A stretch of 16,127 nt of DNA, taken from the NCBI GenBank assembly GCA_946620335.1, contig CAMONF010000201.1, forward strand, positions 1 through 16,127, given 5' to 3'. The translations under genes and the position numbers were made by a program. The notes under the pieces were generated by a model, which was not told the origin of the DNA, ran no database searches, and worked only from the letters and a program-made list of their open reading frames with translations. The DNA comes from an uncultured Clostridia bacterium. Lineage in GTDB: Bacteria > Bacillota > Clostridia > Lachnospirales > Lachnospiraceae. Below, one piece after another: positions 1 to 7,371 of the stretch (its first letter is position 1; each line of letters opens with the position of its first letter).

Positions 1-376
1 CGCCCTCAATATCGTGGCTCGTGGCGCCGCCAAAGGTGAAGAACCGCATTCCGCCAATATTAAACATCTGTCCCCTCATCAGATGGATAACATGCGGACG
101 TATAAAATGTACCTTGCCGCCACACCACTCCGAGGCAGGCAGCTGCCCCAGCAGGTCAAAGTTCTCATGGTTCCCATCCACCCAGAGTACGGAGAAGGGA
201 CGCGCTTCCAGCCAGTCCATCCAGTAGTCCTGCTCCGGGGATGTATCCCAGAACCCGAAATCTCCGCAGATGATCACATAGTCATCCTTGGTAAGGCCTC
301 TCCCCTCCGGAAAGAACTTGTACCCCAGTTTCGTATATGCTCCGTGACAATCGCCGGTCACAAATAATCTAGCCAT
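1..376 (-). CDS. Metallophosphoesterase, calcineurin-like (C-terminus beyond window)
   Basis: This is a partial gene: 125 residues are visible and the frame is still open at base 1. The translation starts MARLFVTGDCHGAY and carries the first blocks of the calcineurin-like metallophosphoesterase fold: GDCHG (residues 8-12, the GDxHG metal motif), GDFG (about residues 38-41, the GDxxG motif) and GNHE (about residues 68-71). Family members are di-metal phosphodiesterases or phosphatases; the substrate cannot be read from sequence. The remaining histidine motifs would lie beyond the left edge. The ATG at 376 is preceded by AGAGG at a 7-nt spacing, which supports this start. A sigma-A-type promoter lies about 70 nt upstream, and a long hairpin separates the gene from the GH95 remnant, so it is probably transcribed on its own. 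I cannot judge whether the missing part is intact. Confidence 0.88.
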   Translation of the reverse strand, partial: MARLFVTGDCHGAYTKLGYKFFPEGRGLTKDDYVIICGDFGFWDTSPEQDYWMDWLEARPFSVLWVDGNHENFDLLGQLPASEWCGGKVHFIRPHVIHLMRGQMFNIGGMRFFTFGGATSHDIEG

Positions 377-444
377 GGATGATCCTCTCCCTCTGAAGGC
401 AGGCCCCTCTACCTCCAGCACAATTCCAACAATGCAACATCCTT

Positions 445-473
445 ATTATAGCCGAAATTGTCAGCTGTGTCCT
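445..473 (-). promoter_or_regulatory. Putative sigma-A promoter for the metallophosphoesterase
   Basis: On the minus strand, AGGACA (473-468) is followed after exactly 17 nt by a perfect TATAAT (450-445). The -35 keeps GACA of the consensus TTGACA. Transcription would begin near 438 and leave a leader of about 60 nt before the ATG at 376. It lies just downstream of the 506-557 hairpin, as expected for an independent unit. Confidence 0.6.
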
Positions 474-505
474 TAAACCAGTGCTATAATGCCCACGAAA
501 CAGAA

Positions 506-557
506 AGACGGTCCTTTTTACGCAAGACCACAGGATTTTGCGCAAAAAGGACCGTCT
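506..557 (-). terminator. Long hairpin, probable terminator after the GH95 remnant
   Basis: Two 20-nt arms, 506-525 and 538-557, are reverse complements with one mismatch (A520) and a 12-nt loop. Read on the minus strand the hairpin begins 8 nt after the GH95 stop at 565 and is followed by TTCTGTTTCG, a weak U-rich tail. It would end the deacetylase-macro-GH95 transcript. The stem is longer than needed for an intrinsic terminator, so a small palindromic element is an alternative. Confidence 0.6.
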
Positions 558-564
558 CACTGTA

Positions 565-2161
565 TCACACTTCAGTTTTCACCAGAACCTTCGTCCGGCG
601 GCCGTTGACAGCCAGATTCACCGTTTGCTCCACCGGACTCATCAAAGCGATCTTCGTGACCCGGCCATCCCGCCATTCGAAATCGACGCGGATATTTCCT
701 CTGGCCTTAAGTCCGCGCACCCGGCCCGACGCCCATCTCCGAGGCAGCGCCGGCAGGAAATGAAGACACCCTTCGTGGATCTGCAGCAGCATCTCCGCGA
801 TGCCCGCCGTCCCACCGAAGTTCCCGTTGATCTGGAAAATCGGCGGCGCACCAGGCACAACAGGCGGATGCAAGTCAAAGAGGTTAGAAGCCGTCTGCTC
901 CCGGATCAACCGCTCAAGGCTTCCCAAAGCCGAGTCACCGTCTCCCAGCCTGGCATACATTGTTGATGATCCATCCCAGAGACCAGCCTGTCTGGCCTCC
1001 TCCATGGGCCAGCCGCTCCTGAATGGTCTCAGCGGCGGCATCTACAAGCTCCGGTGTCGAACTCATAGTGATCTGATTGGACGGATACAGGCCAAAAAGA
1101 TGAGAGATATGCCGGTGACCCTGTTCAAATTCCTGATATTCTTTTCTCCACTCGAGGAGCTGTCCGCGGTAGACGACCTTCATGGGCGGCAGAAGCTTTA
1201 TTTATTCCCGGATGGCATCTGTCAATTCGCGGACGGTAATGCCCTCCCCCCGGGTGACCAGGCCGGAAACCAGGGCATCCGCCTCCTCCGGATTGATCGC
1301 AAGCTCCACTCTGCCGAACAGAGCCATATAATCTTCCAGATGCGTCTTCCTCAGCGCCTCATATCCCTTTTCCTTCGCCGCTGCCAGCCGTTCATCGCAC
1401 CATCGAACCGGATCCTCTCCATAAAAATCCGTCCGCCCGGCCACATATACAGTGATTTCAGTGGCTTCTTCGATGCTCAAATAAAACCCTGTGCGCCTCT
1501 GCACCCCGTTGCTGACGGCGAGAATCCCGGCCGCGAAAGCCGGCCCCATTCCACTCCCCTTCCCCGTAAGGGTGATTCCCTCGTCGGAGGCCAGGACCTG
1601 CTCACAATGGTTATCCCTGGTCAGCTCGATTCGAAGGCCTATGGGCGAAGCCGTCTCGATCCGATAGACCATGACCTGGTCCGGATAGGAAATGAAAGCC
1701 TCCCGCCGGAACCGGTTGTCATTTCTCTCATAGGAGCATGAAAATAAAGCCCGCGCAAGGTCCAGTCTTCTCACATAATGCTCGTAATCGACCGGAGCGG
1801 GCTTAAAAAGTTCACTGTGGTGGGAGATTTTTCTGTCGAACACGAGCCGAAGGTCCGCCAAGGGCTCGTAATTGCCTAGCTCGACGGACGCGCTCAGCAT
1901 ATTGGTGTAGATCATTTCCTCCGCCTCGGACAGTCGGCCGGCGAAGACAAGCTCTCTCACCTCGGCCAGGCTCTCCCTGGCATCCGGGTTGATTCGCTGC
2001 CTGAATCCGCCGTTCCAAACCGACTCCTGGTTCAGGCGGATCAACTCACGCTTCACACCGCCGCAGACCATAGCGCCCAAGGTACCGTTGCCAAGAGGCA
2101 GGGCTTCCGTCCAGGTCTGCTCGGAGGCGGGCTGATCATAAACCAAAGACTTGTTATCCAT
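565..2161 (-). pseudogene. Decayed GH95 (alpha-L-fucosidase family) glycoside hydrolase
   Basis: The N-terminal part (2161-1205, about 319 residues) has the GH95 opening block LPLGNGTLGAMVCGGV and runs to the segment LFGRVEL. It then ends at a TAA (1204-1202). In the same frame the sequence resumes with LLPPMKVVYRGQLLEW and GHRHISHLFGLYPSNQIT, which in intact family members lies roughly 240 residues further on, so the central catalytic region is missing. At about 961 one extra base shifts the frame: WIIN is in one frame, and MYARLGDG to the C-terminus, ending at 565, is in another. The C-terminal block reads QINGNFGGTAGIAEML where the family usually has QIDGNFG. Intact members are about 750-800 residues; only about 530 remain here in three pieces. 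The start at 2161 is chosen because GGAG sits 6 nt before it; an upstream in-frame start at 2188 would overlap the macro gene. No signal peptide is seen. An assembly error could mimic the deletion, but three independent lesions argue for real decay. Confidence 0.87.
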
Positions 2162-2162
2162 G

Positions 2163-3992
2163 TCAAGCTCCGAGGCAGTCCTCACCATACTCGAAGAGGG
2201 TAAGGTTGATGCTGTTGATCTCGTATATACCGTTCACTATATAAAACTTGACGATAATATCGAACCGTGAACCCGGGGAAAATGCAAACCCTGCCCGCGC
2301 CATGAGGTCCGTAGCCTGGTCGATGTTGAGCCGCAGCGCGATGCAGAGGGCCATCACCGTCTTCTTGCTTGGCTGGTAATCGCGCCTGCTGCGGATTTTG
2401 GAGAAGAGCTTGCGGTCCAGGTTGGCCCGCCGATAGACCTCGGCGTCCTTGAGTCCCTCCTCGTCAATCAGGCGGAAGAGCTTTTCCTGGAAGGTCTCGC
2501 CGACCTCCTCCATGAGGCTGTCCAGCTTTCTGCCCTTGCGGAAGCCCGGCAGGATTGATGACTGGCGGGCAGGCCTGCCGCTCGACGGAGCCTCAGAAGG
2601 TCCGTAGGCATGGGATATCGGCGCAGCACCGGGCGCCATGGCATTGCTGTAGCTGCCTGACTGCTGGAAATGAGATCCGGATCCGGTTTTTGCGGATTGC
2701 GGACGAAAATATCCGGGCGGGAGCGAAGCGTCTCTTCCCTCTGCGCGCTGAGCCCCGGGTCTGATTTCAGCGGAAGGCCGCAAAGACGCTGCATGGGTTA
2801 CTCCGGCTGCGTCCGTGACATCGCCGGCAGCTTCCGGAGATGATTCAGCTGCTTCCGTGACATCTCCGGCAGCTTCCAAAGATGATTCTGCTGCTTCCGT
2901 GACATCTCCGGCTGCTTCCAAAGATGATTCTGCTGCTTCCGTGGCATAGCCGGCAGCTTCCAAAGATGATTCTGCTGCTACCAAGGCATCGCCGGCATCT
3001 TCAAAAGATGATTCTGCTGCGTCCGTGACATCTCCGGCTGCTTCCAGGCATAATTCTGCGGTTCCCGCAACATCGCCAGAGGATTCCACTATACATGCAT
3101 CATCAGGTCTGAACAGATGCGATGACGGCTCCTCCGGCATGAAAAATGCCGAATAATCCTCAGAATACTCATCTGAAGCCGCATCCATCGAGGCCAGCTG
3201 CTCCGCTTTTTCCCTTCGGCGTAACTCCCTGATTCTTCTCCACCTCGCCGCCCAACCGGGACGAGCCTCAGAAAAATCATCCTCACTCCCATAATTTGGG
3301 GCTGCAGAAAAATCGTCAGCCCTCCCATAATTCGGGGCCGCAGAAAAATCGTCAGCTCTCCCATAATTCGGGGCCGCAGAAAAATCGTCAGCCCTCCCAT
3401 AATTCGGGGCCGCATCTGAATAAACAGCCGTATGGCCGAGATACTCTTCGGCCCTCTTAGCTTTCACATAGTTGTCATCGATGTAGGAGTCGATCCGGTC
3501 GAAAAGCCCGCCCACATGGCGGAGAGCCTGACTCCCGAAGATGACAAGGGTGACCTCCATGTCCGAGGTGAGCAGAAAACGGCTGATGGACGAAATGGCC
3601 GCATCCACGGCCACCTCCGTCGGGAACCCATAGCTCCCGGCCCCCAGAAGGGGAAACGCCACACTTTTCAGTCGCCTTCTCCCGGCGACCTTCAAGGCAG
3701 CCGTGTAGGTCCGCTCAAGTTCCTTCTTCTCATCATGGCTTCCGTCTACCCAGACCGGGCCGGAGGCATGAATCACGTACCGGCAGGGCAGCCCATACCC
3801 TTTGGAAATGAAGGCACTGCCGACAGCCATATAGCCGATCTTCCGCCGTTCCTTCAGCATCTGCTCCATCCCGGCAGCGGTATAGACAGCGCGGTCCACG
3901 CCGTCGCCCCCCGCCGGCAGGGGGTTCGCGGGGTTCACAATGGCGTCGGTATTCATTTTTGTGATGTCATTGCGAACAATCTTAAATGGCAT
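2163..3992 (-). CDS. Macro-domain protein with two tandem-repeat arrays and C-terminal HTH-like domain
   Basis: This 609-residue protein has three parts. Residues 1 to about 165 are a macro domain, the ADP-ribose-binding fold: NDITKMNTDAIVNPANP with GGDGVD (about 8-33) and the second ligand loop PLLGAGSYGFP (about 114-124). Residues 194-241 are four 12-residue units (AAPNYGRADDFS). After an Arg/Glu-rich stretch (about 246-268), residues 304-397 hold about 6.7 acidic, Ala-rich 14-residue units (AAGDVTEAAESSLE). A Gly/Ser/Pro-rich linker leads to a conserved-looking helical domain (about 495-609, including FQEKLFRLIDEEGL and YRRANLDRKLFSKIRS). It resembles XRE-like helix-turn-helix domains that I recall fused to various enzymes in Firmicutes. 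Macro domains bind or hydrolyse ADP-ribose derivatives; the substrate here is unknown. The ATG at 3992 has AGAGG just upstream. The gene sits 29 nt after the deacetylase and 1 nt before the GH95 remnant. No membrane segment is seen, so it is probably cytosolic. Confidence 0.88.
   Translation of the reverse strand: MPFKIVRNDITKMNTDAIVNPANPLPAGGDGVDRAVYTAAGMEQMLKERRKIGYMAVGSAFISKGYGLPCRYVIHASGPVWVDGSHDEKKELERTYTAALKVAGRRRLKSVAFPLLGAGSYGFPTEVAVDAAISSISRFLLTSDMEVTLVIFGSQALRHVGGLFDRIDSYIDDNYVKAKRAEEYLGHTAVYSDAAPNYGRADDFSAAPNYGRADDFSAAPNYGRADDFSAAPNYGSEDDFSEARPGWAARWRRIRELRRREKAEQLASMDAASDEYSEDYSAFFMPEEPSSHLFRPDDACIVESSGDVAGTAELCLEAAGDVTDAAESSFEDAGDALVAAESSLEAAGYATEAAESSLEAAGDVTEAAESSLEAAGDVTEAAESSPEAAGDVTDAAGVTHAASLRPSAEIRPGAQRAEGRDASLPPGYFRPQSAKTGSGSHFQQSGSYSNAMAPGAAPISHAYGPSEAPSSGRPARQSSILPGFRKGRKLDSLMEEVGETFQEKLFRLIDEEGLKDAEVYRRANLDRKLFSKIRSRRDYQPSKKTVMALCIALRLNIDQATDLMARAGFAFSPGSRFDIIVKFYIVNGIYEINSINLTLFEYGEDCLGA
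2168..2171 (-). promoter_or_regulatory. Ribosome binding site fixing the GH95 start at 2161
   Basis: GGAG lies inside the last codons of the macro-domain gene, six bases before the ATG at 2161, and the macro stop codon (2165-2163) falls between them. Only one base separates stop and start, so the two genes were probably translationally coupled. Confidence 0.65.
2802..3083 (-). repeat. Tandem array of degenerate 42-bp units inside the macro gene
   Basis: About 6.7 units of 42 bp encode variants of AAGDVTEAAESSLE (residues 304-397). The outer units have diverged (for example SSGDVAGTAELCLE and DAGDALVAAESSLE), while the inner ones are nearly identical. The reading frame is kept throughout, and the product is acidic and probably extended or disordered. 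Confidence 0.92.
3270..3413 (-). repeat. Four near-identical 36-bp tandem units inside the macro gene
   Basis: Four contiguous 36-bp units encode AAPNYGRADDFS three times and then AAPNYGSEDDFS (residues 194-241). The first three units are almost identical at DNA level, differing by a synonymous C/T, which suggests recent expansion by slippage or unequal recombination. There are no spacers, so this is not a CRISPR array. Confidence 0.95.
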
Positions 3993-4021
3993 ACGTACCT
4001 CTTCACAGGCGGCTGCAGGAA

Positions 4022-5671
4022 TCAGCCCGCAATCTCAACAGGTGTAGGACGAGCGTAGTCGAACCAGTCCTCGATGTCGTGGATGCCCAGGATCTCCATA
4101 TCGGCGATGGAGTTCTGGTTGCCCTGCATGGCCTGCCAGAGCCTGTAGCCGTCGATGTTGATGCGGGCAGTTCGTACATAATTGCTGCGGATCTGGTTCC
4201 AGTAAGGAACAGACCCATCCACGTTCGAGTAATAATTGTAGCCGACGCTCTTGAAATAGGCGAACTTCTCGTTGTCGTAGGAGTAATCGCTGGCTCCCTG
4301 AAGATCGCTTCCGTGGGCGAAGATGATCGTGTCGATGGGGCCGGTGATGGGCACGACCCAGTTGACAAAACGCTCGTTGTCCTTCATCAGCGACTCGACG
4401 GAAGCCGTATCAGCATGGCGGTGGCCCCAGGTATGGCTGGCGAATTCATAACCTTCCGCCTTCAGGGCATTGGCAATCTTGGTGGCCTCAGCCACATCCT
4501 CGTCAAAGTCGAACTCGGGGTGGGCATTCAGCCATTCCCGCTGGTTGTCGTCCAGACGGTCCTCGTCCCGGGTCTTGTAGACCTCGTCGGTGCGGTAGCC
4601 GAAGACGCCGTTGTAGCCGGTCAGAGCGATGATGCAGTGGGCATTGTGGTAGGAGAAATCCGGATGCTCTTCGATGAAGGTGGACAGCAGCGGGACGACG
4701 TCGTAATCGCCGACGTGTTTTTCCCCGTTCTCATCCGTATAGAGGCACTTTACCTTACCTTCGTCGTCCAGGACCAGCTTCTCGGCGATGCCCTGGTCAT
4801 CGTAGGCGTGGTAGTAGCTGAGGTCGTCCTCGGACATGACGACCGGCGTCTTGCCGGGCGGCAGCATCAGGTGGTCGTTGGGCTCAAAATGTACATTGCC
4901 GTCGTCATCCCTGGTCTCAATGACCATATCCCGCATAGTGACAAGGACGCAGCCATGCTCGTACATCTGCTGGAGGCAGGTATTGAATTCATTTACCGAG
5001 CACATCCAGCAGCCGTTGTCCTTGGCCACGAAGTCGCCGACCAGCTCAATCTTGAAGCCCCTGTCGTCGTTCAAAAGGGAGTGGAAGAAAAAGTGAGGGA
5101 TCGTCTCCACGTCATAGGCGATGCAGGAATCCTTGGTCTCCTGGAAGCGGGCGATGGCGTCTGAGAAGGCCGGATCCGCGCCCCGGTCCACGTAGGGCTG
5201 GAGAAGCTCTATGGCCGCGTCATAGTCATACATGGCAGCCAGCTTCTCAGCCTCGTCCAATACCGCCTTGTCCTCAGCGGAGACGTTGGCGGCGGGAGTG
5301 GTCTCGGCGGGAGTCTCGCCCGGAACAGTCTCCTCTCCGGTCACCGTCTCCCCGCCGGTCGCCGCAGCTTCAGCTGCCGGACCGGTCTCCGAGGTCTGAA
5401 CAGTATCACTTCCCGTCGTTTTATCCTTATCATCCTTGCCGCAGCTTTTGACCAGGAGAACAATAAGGAGTATTAAAATGAGAGCAGCACCCGCGACGGC
5501 CGCCCTCCGGATCAGATACCTGCGTCTCCGTCTCCTTCTTGCCTCCTCGCGCTTGCGCCTACGCTCCTGGCGGGCCGCTCTCTCGGCGGCCAGGGTCTTC
5601 TCGTCAGGCTCGCCCATGCTGCCGTTTGACTGCCTGTTTTTATTTCCGGTATCCGGTCTCTTTTCTGCCAT
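4022..5671 (-). CDS. Membrane-anchored polysaccharide deacetylase-like (NodB family) protein
   Basis: This 549-residue protein has a very basic N-terminus (Arg-rich, about 31-56) and one membrane segment (about 57-74), so the rest should be extracytoplasmic. A Thr/Glu/Pro-rich linker (about 80-130) and a short helical part (about 131-185) lead into a carbohydrate-esterase-4-like domain. Visible blocks are VVMSEDDLSYY (about 277-287; the DD matches the TFDDG motif), FASHTWGHRH (410-419; H413 and H417 fit the metal-binding HxxxH pair), FAHGSD (451-456) and the late His of LGIHDIEDW (about 528-536). Known relatives remove N-acetyl groups from peptidoglycan or other glycans using a divalent metal; the target here is unknown. 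The deacetylase motif 1 is atypical (SEDD for TFDD) and the domain carries insertions, so activity is likely but not certain. AGGAGG stands directly before the ATG. The gene leads a unit with the macro protein 29 nt downstream. Confidence 0.85.
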   Translation of the reverse strand: MAEKRPDTGNKNRQSNGSMGEPDEKTLAAERAARQERRRKREEARRRRRRRYLIRRAAVAGAALILILLIVLLVKSCGKDDKDKTTGSDTVQTSETGPAAEAAATGGETVTGEETVPGETPAETTPAANVSAEDKAVLDEAEKLAAMYDYDAAIELLQPYVDRGADPAFSDAIARFQETKDSCIAYDVETIPHFFFHSLLNDDRGFKIELVGDFVAKDNGCWMCSVNEFNTCLQQMYEHGCVLVTMRDMVIETRDDDGNVHFEPNDHLMLPPGKTPVVMSEDDLSYYHAYDDQGIAEKLVLDDEGKVKCLYTDENGEKHVGDYDVVPLLSTFIEEHPDFSYHNAHCIIALTGYNGVFGYRTDEVYKTRDEDRLDDNQREWLNAHPEFDFDEDVAEATKIANALKAEGYEFASHTWGHRHADTASVESLMKDNERFVNWVVPITGPIDTIIFAHGSDLQGASDYSYDNEKFAYFKSVGYNYYSNVDGSVPYWNQIRSNYVRTARINIDGYRLWQAMQGNQNSIADMEILGIHDIEDWFDYARPTPVEIAG

Positions 5672-5732
5672 CTCTCCTCCTCTTTTTCCGGCCGTTTAAT
5701 TCCCGATGGGTCCGGCAGTTTTAATATCACGA

Positions 5733-5774
5733 ATCCCCGGCAGAGATACGGATTCAGCCGTCTCTCCCGGGGAT
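5733..5774 (-). terminator. Hairpin between AI-2E gene and deacetylase gene
   Basis: Arms 5733-5751 and 5758-5774 share an 8-bp outer stem (ATCCCCGG with CCGGGGAT), then AGAGA/TCTCT and CGG/CCG after small internal mismatches, with a 6-nt loop. It begins 12 nt after the AI-2E stop (minus strand). The following TTCGTGATATT is only weakly U-rich, so it may be an inefficient terminator or a processing or stability hairpin. Confidence 0.55.
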
Positions 5775-5785
5775 GTGAATAGGTA

Positions 5786-7330
5786 TCATTTGTTTTCCGT
5801 GTCTGCGGATTCCTCCTCGTCATCGTCGACTATGCCGAAGAGGGATCGCAAAGCCCCGACAGATTCAGCATTGTGCCTGTCTCCGGAGGCCTTCTTCTTC
5901 TCGTTAGCCAGGAAGGCCCGCTCGACCTCGATCTCAGCCCTGCGCTGGACACCGGTCTTCTCAACATCCTCGATGGTGACGTCCCAGGGGGCCACCGGAA
6001 GCGGATTCTCAAGGGAAAGGGCGTCATCGCTCTTCCGCTTCAGATTCATATAGAAGCTCTTGCCTTCGGACTCAAACGGATCCTCCACAGTGGCACGCGT
6101 CCACGGATCCACCCGGTCCATATGCCGGTAGGATTCCAGATCGCCGGGCAACTTTCTCTGGACAAGGCGTTTTAAGATCGTCGTCTGGACGACTGCCGTG
6201 AGAACAGCCGCCGTCGGCACGGCGATGATCATGCCGAACACACCGAGGAAGCCGCTGCCGATCAGGATGGAAATGAGAACCATGAAGCTGGATACACCGA
6301 CCGAGTTGCCCAGGATCCTGGGGCCTACAAAGTTCCCGTCGAACTGCTGCAGGACCAGGACGAAGATCACAAAGTAGAGGGCCTGGATCGGATTGTTGAC
6401 GAAGATCAGGAAGGCGCTCGGAATCGCCCCGATGAAAGGTCCGAAGAAGGGAATGACGTTGGTCACACCGATCACAACGGAGATCAGCAGGGTGTAGGGG
6501 AACCGCAGGATCGTCATGGCCACATAGCAGATGACGGCAATGATCATGGAGTCCACGATCTTTCCCAGAAGGAAGCCGCCGAACTTCTCATCCACGAACC
6601 GGATGTTGTGAAGGATCTGGTTGGCCGTGGGCACCGAAAAGACTGAGTATATAAAGCGCCGCAGTCTGGCCAGGATCCTGTCCCGGGAGATCAGAATATA
6701 GATGGCGACGATGGTTCCGATGAAGAAATTGTACAGAACACCGAGAACATTGAAAATGGAGCTGGTCACTCGCGTGGCGATGATCTCGATTCTCGGAGAG
6801 AACTGGTCTGTCACCCAGTTGGAGATCTGGCTCAGCGTCTCGTTCAGGGATTCGGTGGACTGCTCGACCGTCTCGCTGCCGGACAGCCAGGGGTTGTTGA
6901 TGATCAGATTGTTTGCCCAGAGCCGGATGTTGCGGATATAGTACGGAAAGTTCTGTACGATGTTCTGCACACTCTTTACGATTTCCGGAAGAAGGACGGA
7001 AATGAGGGCAAAGATCAGCATGTACCCCAGTATAATACTGATGATGGCACAGGTAACGTGGATGGCCGAGACACCTCTCGGGCCGGGCGGATGTTTTATT
7101 TTAACGAGGAAGCGGATGATCAGGTTCTCCAGCGGCTGCATGACCGGAAATAGGACATAGGAGATCACCAGGCCATAGAGAATAGGCGAGAGGACATCGA
7201 GCGCCTTGGTCAATCCCTGACCAAGGCTGGAGGCCTTAAATATGACCAGGTAGAGCACCAGTGAGAATGCCACCAACGCGAAGGCATAGAAGGCGATCAG
7301 CCGGATCATCTGCCTTTGAGATTTTTTCAT
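5786..7330 (-). CDS. AI-2E family transporter-like membrane protein
   Basis: This 514-residue polytopic membrane protein matches the AI-2E transporter family (PF01594). It has hydrophobic segments near the N-terminus (about 8-30 and 40-65), a long central region with further segments, and the characteristic late block FFGPFIGAIPSAFLIF, then LQQFDGNFVGPRILG and LGVFGMIIAVPTAAVLTA. Members include TqsA-type AI-2 exporters and proteins linked to Na+/H+ exchange, so the cargo cannot be stated. The C-terminal tail after about residue 400 is a charged, non-membrane extension of about 110 residues that ends in an acidic run (VDDDEEESADTE). Typical members stop at about 350-400 residues. The Shine-Dalgarno before the ATG at 7330 is weak; a second ATG seven codons in has AAAGG only 3 nt away. 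The gene lies 41 nt after the cytidylate-kinase-like gene, with no terminator between them. Confidence 0.9.
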   Translation of the reverse strand: MKKSQRQMIRLIAFYAFALVAFSLVLYLVIFKASSLGQGLTKALDVLSPILYGLVISYVLFPVMQPLENLIIRFLVKIKHPPGPRGVSAIHVTCAIISIILGYMLIFALISVLLPEIVKSVQNIVQNFPYYIRNIRLWANNLIINNPWLSGSETVEQSTESLNETLSQISNWVTDQFSPRIEIIATRVTSSIFNVLGVLYNFFIGTIVAIYILISRDRILARLRRFIYSVFSVPTANQILHNIRFVDEKFGGFLLGKIVDSMIIAVICYVAMTILRFPYTLLISVVIGVTNVIPFFGPFIGAIPSAFLIFVNNPIQALYFVIFVLVLQQFDGNFVGPRILGNSVGVSSFMVLISILIGSGFLGVFGMIIAVPTAAVLTAVVQTTILKRLVQRKLPGDLESYRHMDRVDPWTRATVEDPFESEGKSFYMNLKRKSDDALSLENPLPVAPWDVTIEDVEKTGVQRRAEIEVERAFLANEKKKASGDRHNAESVGALRSLFGIVDDDEEESADTENK

Positions 7331-7371
7331 AAGCTATTCGTATTCTTTCTCTGTATGAACAGAATGGGACA

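Noticed and set aside
458..490. Plus-strand TTGTCA and TATAAT considered as a promoter
   Set aside because: The spacer is 21 nt, too long for a sigma-A promoter, and no plus-strand gene follows.
369..560. 63-codon minus-strand frame between the GH95 remnant and the metallophosphoesterase
   Set aside because: It is made largely of the 506-557 hairpin and the promoter region, and overlaps the start of the metallophosphoesterase.
940..985. Frameshift near 961 considered as programmed frameshifting
   Set aside because: There is no slippery heptamer or stimulating stem at the site, and the gene also carries a stop and a large deletion, so plain decay is simpler.
800..1741. Plus-strand open frame of 313 codons across the GH95 remnant
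   Set aside because: It is the antisense of recognisable GH95 blocks on the minus strand and has no family motif of its own.
3270..3413. 36-bp repeats considered as a CRISPR array
   Set aside because: The units are directly adjacent with no spacers and encode a continuous peptide.
3986..5164. Long open frame on the plus strand, 392 codons
   Set aside because: It lies opposite the deacetylase gene, has a Val/Asp-rich composition typical of antisense shadow frames in GC-rich DNA, and shows no domain or ribosome binding site.
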